DNA from: Clostridiales bacterium
GTDB taxonomy: Bacteria; Bacillota; Clostridia; Oscillospirales; Oscillospiraceae
Assembly (NCBI GenBank): GCA_021200895.1
Contig: JAJQFX010000283.1
Location: 1-6,386 of the forward strand
Length of the DNA stretch: 6,386 bases
Reading direction: 5' to 3'
This document shows, piece by piece, positions 1-4,971 of the stretch. The position numbers were made by a program, and so were the translations under genes. Positions within the stretch are counted from its first letter, which is position 1, and every line of letters starts with the position of its first letter. The notes beneath the pieces were generated by a model. The model was not told the DNA's origin and searched no databases. It worked only from the letters and a program-made list of their open reading frames with translations.

Positions 1-2057
1 TCGGCAGCAGGAAGGCCATGGACAGGCCCAGGCCTATCAGGTAGTAGCCGACCAGGTGCAGCAACTCGGATACGGTCTTTTTCACCTGTTTACCGTTGAC
101 ATAAATCTCCCGCACCAGCAGGTACAGGGCCATCAGGAGGGAGTTGATATAGGTGAAGTAGTATCCCCCCAAAATGCAGAAGAAAATCGCCAGCACAAAC
201 ACGCCCCACTTGCGGCGGTGAAGCCAGCGCTCCGCCGCCCACAGGATGACGGGCAGCATCAGCAGCATAAAGGTGATGAAGTAGATATGCTTCGCCATCA
301 CCTGGAGGCTGAACCCGCTGAACACATAGACCAGCGCGCCGCAGGTCACCGCCAGCGGCTCCCCCTTGCCGATTTCCCGCATCAGCGCGGCGAAGGCCAC
401 CCCCGCCAGATAGAGCTGGGCCACGGCGTAGAAGGTGTAGACGAACTCCATCCACGCCTCAGGCAGCAGCAGGGCGATGAGGAACAGCGGGTTGAAGTGC
501 AGCACGGAGAGGGTGTTATAACCATAGCCAATGCTGAAATCCCACTGTGGCAGGGCAAACTGACCGTGCAGCAGATTGGAGAAAAATTCCAGGATATAGT
601 TCCTGGTGTAATACATGATGTTCAGGTAGAGGCTCTCGCCGTCCGGTGTCCACACCACCGTCTGCCCCTGGGAGAACAGCGCCGACAGTGTGCCACTGAG
701 GACGATGAAGAACAGCACCGTATAGGGAACCAGGAAGGCCCGCCAGCTGCTCCGGCGGCGCGGCCCCAGCCGCTCCGGGTAAGCCTTCCACCAGCTGTAC
801 CAGTGAAAGATCCCCTTTGCCGCCGTCTCCAGGCTATGCAGGCTCAACATAGGCAGCAGCGCCAGGCAGATGAGCACCGCGTCGATTTTCCCCAGGCGGC
901 CGGATGCCATCAGCACATTCACCACCCGGGTGATGAGGAAGTACGTCACCGGCCGCAGCCAGAAGTACACGCTGAACCACCGCTTGCCGCAGAGGGTCAG
1001 CAGGGGCAGCTTCTTCCGGGGCATGACGCTCAGCAGAGCGGCCCCCATCACGGCGATGACGCCGTACCAGGCCAGGCGGAACAGCCCGCCGAAGGTATTC
1101 AGCCAGGTGTTGCCCAGGGAGGCGTAGGCGTCGGCGGCGGTCAGGAAGCCCACATTGTTGTACAGAGGCCCAGAGGCCACCAGGCACCCTCCGGCCACGG
1201 AGGAAGTACGTCACCGGCCGCAGCCAGAAGTACACGCTGAACCACCGCTTGCCGCAGAGGGTCAGCAGGGGCAGCTTCTTCCGGGGCATGACGCTCAGCA
1301 GAGCGGCCCCCATCACGGCGATGACGCCGTACCAGGCCAGGCGGAACAGCCCGCCGAAGGTATTCAGCCAGGTGTTGCCCAGGGAGGCGTAGGCGTCGGC
1401 GGCGGTCAGGAAGCCCACATTGTTGTACAGAGGCCCAGAGGCCACCAGGCACCCTCCGGCCACGGCCAGCAGCGCCACCAGGGACAGGACGCGCACCCAC
1501 ACCCGGTTCAGAAACTCTTCCAGCCGTTCAGGCCGCCCCCAGAAGCCCACCAGGAACAGGGGAGCAAAGACGAACAGCTTGTTCAGGCAGAGGTATTCCT
1601 CCACCACAGGCAGGTAGCCTGCCACGCACCCCAGCGCCACGCTCACCGCCAGCACCGGGCCATGCTTCCACCCCCGCCGCTCGATTAGGAGGGCCAGGGC
1701 CAGCCACGCCGCGCCGCACAGGTAGAGCCAGGCGGTATTGTCATCATTCAGGAAGTTCAGGGAGGCGCTCTTGCCGATGATGATTTTGAGCCAGAAAATC
1801 AGCAGCTTCTGCACCACATACAGGCCCAGCAGGCCCCATATCGTTTTGGTCAGGGCATCCTTCGTGCGCTCCACACAGCGCATCTCCCGCCCCAGCAGCC
1901 AGGAAATCAGGGGCCACGCCGCCAAATTGACGCAGCCATAGACCATGCCGATGGTGGTCGAGTGGGTGGCGTAGGAGCCAACCGCCCAAATCGTCAGAAG
2001 CCCGGCCAGCAAGAGGAAGGCAAGGTTTGCCTCCTGAGAATGTGTTTTCTCTCTCAT
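1..2057 (-). pseudogene. Acyltransferase-like/YfhO-family membrane protein, frameshifted by internal duplication, 3' end outside window
   Basis: Read on the minus strand from ATG at 2057, preceded by GAGG (2066-2069) with 8-nt spacing. The GTG at 2141 would open the frame further upstream but lies almost at the predicted transcription start, so ATG 2057 is preferred. About 286 codons are native, with many membrane segments and an LNKLFVFAPLFLVGFW stretch like the 'PFFLLGY' region of acyltransferase-3 proteins. At 1200 a 265-bp duplication shifts the frame and translation would stop near 834 (about 407 residues). If one copy is removed, a single frame stays open to position 1 (about 597 residues, still unfinished). 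This downstream part has PDGESLY, QWDFSIGYGYNTLSVLHF and GGYYFTYINSLL, resembling YfhO/GT-C-like membrane proteins linked to polymer glycosylation. An envelope polymer-modifying role is inferred. The break may be genuine or an assembly error. Confidence 0.7.
935..1465. repeat. Perfect 265-bp tandem duplication
   Basis: Bases 935-1200 recur without any mismatch I could find at 1200-1465, at an offset of 265 bp, sharing a single G at the junction. Left flanks differ (T934 versus G1199) and right flanks differ (A1201 versus C1466), so the boundaries are exact. As 265 is 3x88+1, the extra copy shifts the host reading frame. No terminal inverted repeats or transposase are present, so this is a simple segmental duplication, not an insertion sequence. 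Confidence 0.95.
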
Positions 2058-2145
2058 GCAAAAAACCTCACAGGAAAAAGTGAATAGGGACAGCGCGAGG
2101 GCAACGGTAAGGCAAACTGCCCCCAGGTGAAAAATCCCCACAGTT

Positions 2146-2173
2146 TTGTCTCAGTATAGCACACCCCTATAGA
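2146..2173 (+). promoter_or_regulatory. Possible weak divergent promoter
   Basis: TTGTCT (2146-2151), a 16-bp spacer and TATAGA (2168-2173) give four of six consensus matches in each box. It faces the gene starting at 2290 and physically overlaps the minus-strand promoter at 2153-2181. This is the best plus-strand candidate seen here, but it is well below the quality of the other promoters in the window. Confidence 0.35.
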
Positions 2174-2181
2174 AATTGCAA
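2153..2181 (-). promoter_or_regulatory. Sigma-A promoter of the membrane protein gene
   Basis: On the minus strand TTGCAA (2176-2181) is followed by a 17-bp spacer and TATACT (2153-2158), with TGC directly upstream of the -10 box (extended -10). The predicted start near 2145 gives a leader of about 88 nt before ATG 2057. It would leave almost no leader for GTG 2141, which supports the downstream start codon. Confidence 0.8.
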
Positions 2182-2207
2182 ACGCTTTGCGGGGCGAAAG
2201 GGGCGGT

Positions 2208-2228
2208 TTGCGGAGAATTTTTCCGCAA
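2208..2228 (+). promoter_or_regulatory. Short perfect hairpin/palindrome in the leader of the 2290 gene
   Basis: TTGCGGA (2208-2214) and TCCGCAA (2222-2228) form a perfect 7-bp stem around a 7-nt AT-rich loop that can partly close. It lies between the divergent start sites and the plus-strand gene. It could be an operator or a leader hairpin. There is no T-run after it, so it is not an obvious intrinsic terminator. Confidence 0.5.
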
Positions 2229-2289
2229 TTCCCCGCCGGTACCCCTTGCCGGAACCGGGCATAGGATGGAAGGGAAAGGGGGCGGTGGA

Positions 2290-2814
2290 ATGGAAGCGTC
2301 TGACCGGGCGCAGGCGGAGGCCCAGCGGTTTGCCGAGGTGTGGAAGCGGGTGCTGCCGGAGGGCGGCGGGCCGGTGCTGCCCGCCCTCCAGACTTTACCG
2401 GAGGAGGAGCCCAGGCCGGAGCCGGAGGCCGACTTTTTCCGGCGGCAGGTGGCGGGGGAACTGGCCCTGGGCCGGACGGCCCGGCTGTTGGCCCGGCGCA
2501 CCGGGGCGGCGGAACTGTACGACTGCGCCTCCTGCGCCGCACAGCGGGGGCGGCGGCTGGCGGCGCTGTGCTACCTGGAGGGCGGCGTCTGGCTGCTGGA
2601 GGGGGAGGCGGCCTGCCCCGACCGGTCTGCGGCTGGCCGGGAGGGCCTCCGGCAGCTCTACCAGGCGCTGGAGGGCCTGGCCCAGGGCTATCGGACGGAG
2701 CAGGAGCGCACCCGGCAGACCGCCCTGGCCACCCTCTGCCTGGAGTGCGGAACGGAGTGCCGCCGCTGGCAGGCGCGGCTGCGGGGGCTGCTGGCCAGTT
2801 GGTGCGGCGGTTGA
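2290..2814 (+). CDS. Cys-rich, degenerate ferritin-like protein (hypothetical)
   Basis: 174 residues from ATG 2290, preceded by AAGGGGG (about 2276-2282) at good spacing. An in-frame ATG at 2266 has no proper ribosome site, and the frame is open from 2176. The predicted fold is mostly helical: residues 48-70 (FFRRQVAGELALGRTARLLARR), 75-103, 117-140 and 144-170. This layout matches ferritin-like/rubrerythrin-type four-helix proteins of gut Clostridia, where helices 2 and 4 normally carry E-x-x-H ligands. Here the corresponding places appear to read Q85-x-x-R88 and E156-x-x-R159, so a diiron site is unlikely. Eight cysteines are present, including C79/C82 and C150/C153/C157. No signal peptide or membrane segment is seen. 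No terminator separates it from larE, so readthrough is possible. Family assignment is an inference from pattern resemblance. Confidence 0.6.
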   Translation: MEASDRAQAEAQRFAEVWKRVLPEGGGPVLPALQTLPEEEPRPEPEADFFRRQVAGELALGRTARLLARRTGAAELYDCASCAAQRGRRLAALCYLEGGVWLLEGEAACPDRSAAGREGLRQLYQALEGLAQGYRTEQERTRQTALATLCLECGTECRRWQARLRGLLASWCGG

Positions 2815-2839
2815 CAGGGGTGTGGTTTCATGGTATATT
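2811..2839 (+). promoter_or_regulatory. Strong sigma-A promoter of larE-tcdA
   Basis: TTGACA (2811-2816, exact consensus), a 17-bp spacer and TATATT (2834-2839), with TGG directly before the -10 box. The predicted start is near 2846, giving a leader of about 32 nt. The -35 box overlaps the TGA stop (2812-2814) of the upstream gene, so larE has its own start site embedded in the end of its neighbour. Confidence 0.85.
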
Positions 2840-2877
2840 TCATAGAAAAAGAGTAGGAATATCGGGGGGAGTATCCT

Positions 2878-3684
2878 ATGGATGCACTTCATCAGAAGGC
2901 GGCGCGGCTCAGGGCCGAGCTGCTGCGCCTGGGCAGCACGGCGGTGGCCTTTTCCGGCGGGGTGGACTCCGCGTATTTGATGTATGCGGCCCATGAGGCG
3001 CTGGGAGATGAGGCCATCGCCGTCACTGTCCGCTCCTCCGCCTTCCCCCGGCGGGAGACGGCGGAGGCCGAAGCGTTCTGCGCCCAGGCGGGGATACGGC
3101 AGGTGTGGGTAGACCTGGACGTGCTGGAAATACCCGGCTTTGCGGAGAACCCGCCAGACCGCTGCTATCTCTGCAAACGCCAGCTGTTCCGCCGGATTCA
3201 GGCGGTGGCGGCGGAGCAGGGCATGGCCTCCGTCTCGGAGGGCTCCAACCTGGACGACGAGGGGGACTACCGCCCCGGTATGCGGGCCATCGCGGAGCTG
3301 GGGGTGGCAAGCCCCCTCCGGGCCGCCGGGCTGACCAAGGCGGACATCCGCGCCCTGAGCCGGGAGGCCGGGCTGCCCACCTGGGCCAAGCCCTCCCTGG
3401 CCTGCCTGGCCTCCCGCTTCGCCTACGGGGAGACCATCACCCGGGAGGGGCTGGACAGGGTAGACCAAGCGGAGCAGCTACTATCAGAACTGGGCTTCAC
3501 CCAGGCCAGGGTGCGTGTCCATGGAACCATGGCAAGAATTGAGTTGCTGCCGGAGGAGTTCCCCCGGCTGATGGAGCCGGAGACCCGCACCGGGGTCGTA
3601 CAGGCCCTCCGGGGGCTGGGCTTCACCTATGTGGCGCTGGACTTACAGGGCTACCGCACCGGCAGCATGAACGAGATATTGTAA
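2878..3684 (+). CDS. larE: LarE, ATP-dependent sacrificial sulfur transferase (three-Cys type)
   Basis: 268 residues, the usual family length. ATG 2878 has a GGGGGGAG site (2864-2871) at good spacing. LarE adenylates the carboxylated nicotinate mononucleotide precursor and donates sulfur to it, in the synthesis of the nickel-pincer nucleotide cofactor of lactate racemase and related LarA enzymes; it is cytoplasmic. Visible motifs: PP-loop SGGVDS (26-31), DRCYLCKR with C96 and C99, EGSNLDDEGDYRPG, KPSLACLASRFAYG with C176, and the C-terminal RVRVHGTMARIEL and LDLQGYRTGSMNEIL. C176 corresponds to the sacrificial cysteine of Lactobacillus plantarum LarE. The extra C96/C99 pair, which as I recall is absent there, fits the class that binds a [4Fe-4S] cluster and can recycle sulfur. 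No larA, larB or larC is visible in the window, so the final acceptor is uncertain. The gene overlaps no neighbour and is followed by tcdA after 13 nt. Confidence 0.92.
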   Translation: MDALHQKAARLRAELLRLGSTAVAFSGGVDSAYLMYAAHEALGDEAIAVTVRSSAFPRRETAEAEAFCAQAGIRQVWVDLDVLEIPGFAENPPDRCYLCKRQLFRRIQAVAAEQGMASVSEGSNLDDEGDYRPGMRAIAELGVASPLRAAGLTKADIRALSREAGLPTWAKPSLACLASRFAYGETITREGLDRVDQAEQLLSELGFTQARVRVHGTMARIELLPEEFPRLMEPETRTGVVQALRGLGFTYVALDLQGYRTGSMNEIL

Positions 3685-3697
3685 GGGGGCAAGCCTG

Positions 3698-4426
3698 ATG
3701 GAACAATTTCAGCGGACGGAGCTGCTGTTGGGCAGGGCCGCCATGGAGCGGCTGGCCGGGAGCCGGGTGGCGGTGTTCGGCATCGGCGGCGTGGGCGGCT
3801 ATGTGGCGGAGGCCCTGGTGCGCAGCGGCGTGGGGTCGCTGGAGCTGGTAGACCCGGACACGGTGGCCCTCAGCAACCTGAACCGGCAAATCATCGCCAC
3901 CCACGCCACCCTGGGCCGTTACAAGGTGGACGTGATGGCGGAGCGGGCCAAGGACATCAACCCCGCCGTGACCGTCACCACCCGCAAATGCTTCTTCCTG
4001 CCGGAGACGGCGGGGGAATTTGACTTCGCCGCCTATGACTATGTAGTGGACGCGGTGGACACCGTAGCCGCCAAACTGGAGTTGGCGGAGCGGTGCCTGG
4101 CGGCCCGCACCCCCCTCATCAGCTGCATGGGGACAGGGAACAAGCTGGACCCCGTTCAGCTGCGCATCGCGGACATCTCGAAAACCTCCATGTGCCCCCT
4201 GGCCCGGGTCATGCGCTACGAACTGCGGCAGCGGGGCATTAAGCACCTGACGGTACTCTACTCCACGGAGCAGCCCCTTTCCCCGCTGACGGAGCCGGAC
4301 GAGACACCGGAGCCGGGGCGGCGGGCCATCCCCGGCAGCACCGCCTTCGTCCCGGCGGCGGCGGGGCTGATGATCGGCGGCTATGTGGTGCGGGCGCTGA
4401 CGGAGGAGGCGCAGCCCGCCACATAA
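3698..4426 (+). CDS. tcdA: TcdA/CsdL, tRNA threonylcarbamoyladenosine dehydratase (E1-like ThiF family)
   Basis: 242 residues, close to the family norm of about 250-270. It belongs to the ThiF/MoeB/E1 superfamily. TcdA uses ATP to cyclise t6A37 to ct6A in ANN-decoding tRNAs. Visible: nucleotide-binding GIGGVG (28-33), VDPDTVALSNLNRQ with D52 and N62-R63-Q64, K76, VVDAVDT (116-122), SCMGTGNK (142-149, conserved in this subfamily), SKTSMCPLARVMR, and the C-terminal PGSTAFVPAAAGLMIGGYV. Those subfamily motifs, with no CxxC zinc pairs in the second half as seen in ThiF/MoeB, favour TcdA. The ribosome site TAAGGGGG (3682-3689) overlaps the larE stop codon and sits 8 nt before the ATG, so translation is probably coupled to larE. 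The gene shares the promoter at 2811-2839; its clear terminator is at 4623-4668. Confidence 0.9.
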   Translation: MEQFQRTELLLGRAAMERLAGSRVAVFGIGGVGGYVAEALVRSGVGSLELVDPDTVALSNLNRQIIATHATLGRYKVDVMAERAKDINPAVTVTTRKCFFLPETAGEFDFAAYDYVVDAVDTVAAKLELAERCLAARTPLISCMGTGNKLDPVQLRIADISKTSMCPLARVMRYELRQRGIKHLTVLYSTEQPLSPLTEPDETPEPGRRAIPGSTAFVPAAAGLMIGGYVVRALTEEAQPAT

Positions 4427-4440
4427 GGGAGCGTTCTCCC
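4427..4440 (+). other. Small hairpin directly after tcdA
   Basis: GGGAG CGTT CTCCC begins on the base after the tcdA stop codon. The stem is 5 bp with a stable-type tetraloop but no T-tract follows. It may be a weak pause or a 3'-end protecting structure and is not a convincing terminator. Between it and 4560 I see only a TTTTGGCCAAAA palindrome (4497-4508) and no gene. Confidence 0.35.
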
Positions 4441-4563
4441 TCGCGGTTAATAACTAACGCCGTTCCGGCAGCGCATCCAGCCGCCGTTGACCCCCATTTT
4501 GGCCAAAAGAAGCCACTCAGAATTGCGGAAAACTGGAAAGAATATGAATTTTTGTAAATTCTA

Positions 4564-4600
4564 CGAAAACGGTTTCGCAGCAACAAAAATGTGATACAAT
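4564..4600 (+). promoter_or_regulatory. Promoter module P1: CGAAA/TTTCG palindrome plus extended -10
   Basis: CGAAA (4564-4568), 4 nt, TTTCG (4573-4577), then exactly 17 bp to TACAAT (4595-4600), which is preceded by TGA (extended -10). No consensus -35 is present; the palindrome right arm occupies its place. The predicted start is near 4607. The design matches P2 and P3, although the palindrome loop is 4 nt here and 6 nt there. Confidence 0.6.
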
Positions 4601-4606
4601 AACTCC

Positions 4607-4668
4607 ATTTTGTCCCCCCCCGGAACGAGGCGGCGGTGCGCCATATAGCCGCCAGTTCTCTTTTTTTT
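4607..4668 (+). ncRNA. Candidate ~60-nt small RNA or attenuated leader with C8 tract
   Basis: Transcription from P1 would begin near 4607 and meet the intrinsic terminator at 4623-4668, leaving an RNA of about 60 nt. Its unpaired 5' part contains eight consecutive C (4614-4621) directly before the terminator stem, and it contains no convincing start codon with a ribosome site. C-rich single-stranded seeds of this kind occur in Firmicute small RNAs that pair with Shine-Dalgarno sequences. That function is inferred; the transcript itself is predicted only from promoter and terminator. Confidence 0.4.
4623..4668 (+). terminator. Strong intrinsic terminator
   Basis: GAAC (4623-4626) pairs with GTTC (4655-4658) and GGCGGC (4629-4634) pairs with GCCGCC (4648-4653), separated by a small internal loop; the apical part GGTGCGCC may fold further. 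Eight T follow at 4661-4668. It can end both readthrough from larE-tcdA and the P1 transcript, and it insulates the downstream P2/P3-driven gene. Confidence 0.85.
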
Positions 4669-4692
4669 GCAGTTTTTTAGTGTGCAAAAAAA
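4662..4692. repeat. Inverted repeat covering the terminator T-run
   Basis: TTTTTTTGCA (4662-4671) and TGCAAAAAAA (4683-4692) are perfect 10-bp inverted arms around an 11-bp spacer. The left arm uses the T-run of the terminator, so the two structures cannot fully form in the same RNA if transcription reads through. It may be incidental to A/T tracts. Confidence 0.5.
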
Positions 4693-4716
4693 GAAAAGGC
4701 GAAATGTCCTATAAAA

Positions 4717-4759
4717 CCCACGAAATGTGAATTTCGCGGGGGGGTGGATGTGGTATAAT
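4717..4759 (+). promoter_or_regulatory. Promoter module P2: palindrome plus consensus extended -10
   Basis: CCC-A-CGAAA (4717-4725), TGTGAA, TTTCG-C-GGG (4732-4740) is a palindrome with one mismatched pair. Exactly 17 bp separate TTTCG (ends 4736) from TATAAT (4754-4759), which has TGG upstream. No good -35 is present. The surrounding block 4707-4766 aligns without gaps to 4882-4941 at 44 of 60 positions, so P2 and P3 are diverged copies. Predicted start near 4766, giving a structured leader of about 206 nt to the GH25 gene. Confidence 0.7.
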
Positions 4760-4774
4760 AAAGTGATTTCCTCC

Positions 4775-4850
4775 GATAACAGGCTTCTGTTATCCCCTTC
4801 CCACGGCAGAGCCGTGCGCCGTCCGCTTTTGCGGAATATTTTTCCCGCAA
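4775..4850 (+). promoter_or_regulatory. Chain of hairpins in the P2 leader
   Basis: Three successive stems are visible. GATAACAG-GCTT-CTGTTATC (4775-4794) is a perfect 8-bp stem with a 4-nt loop. CACGGC-AGA-GCCGTG (4802-4816) has 6 bp. Then either CCGC-TTTT-GCGG (4823-4834) or the competing TTGCGG...CCGCAA (4829-4834 with 4845-4850) can form. The competition between the last two could make a switch. No known riboswitch class is recognised and no T-run follows, so the role is unknown. Confidence 0.45.
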
Positions 4851-4891
4851 GTGCGCGAAAAATGGGGAAAAAGAAGGAAAATCCTACAAAT

Positions 4892-4934
4892 CCCGCGAAT
4901 CATGTATTTCGCGGGGGAGCAACTATGGTATAAT
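4892..4934 (+). promoter_or_regulatory. Promoter module P3, proximal promoter of the GH25 gene
   Basis: CCCGCGAA (4892-4899) and TTCGCGGG (4908-4915) form a perfect 8-bp palindrome around 8 nt. Seventeen bp after TTTCG (4907-4911) lies TATAAT (4929-4934), with TGG upstream. Predicted start near 4941 gives a short leader holding GGAGGGG (4949-4955). The palindrome centre sits at about -37, where a bound protein would cover the -35 region and either block or recruit RNA polymerase. Confidence 0.75.
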
Positions 4935-4971
4935 AAAGGTGTTTTTTTGGAGGGGCGGGACGAACATCCGA

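Noticed and set aside
56..1240. 394-codon plus-strand open frame opposite the membrane protein gene
   Set aside because: It is antisense to a frame with clear membrane-protein motifs; the translation is rich in His, Gln and Pro with no recognisable domain, typical of an antisense shadow in high-GC DNA.
935..1465. Insertion sequence or other mobile element inside the membrane protein gene
   Set aside because: The extra sequence is an exact copy of the gene's own coding DNA with no transposase, terminal inverted repeats or target-site duplication.
2395..3468. 357-codon minus-strand open frame opposite larE and the ferritin-like gene
   Set aside because: larE is certain from its motifs and the minus frame is low-complexity with no ribosome site; it spans a promoter on the other strand and is an artefact of GC bias.
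4564..4577. P1 palindrome as a LexA (SOS) box of the CGAAC-N4-GTTCG type
   Set aside because: It shares the outer CGAA/TTCG but lacks the conserved inner C and G, and the matching palindromes at P2 and P3 have a different length, so SOS control is not supported.
4631..4720. CRISPR array or tRNA gene in the non-coding region
   Set aside because: No regularly spaced repeats with spacers and no cloverleaf-type arrangement or T-loop sequence could be found.
4727..4933. 68-codon plus-strand open frame between P2 and P3
   Set aside because: It begins upstream of the P2 -10 box, covers promoters and hairpins, and lacks a ribosome site; treated as non-coding.
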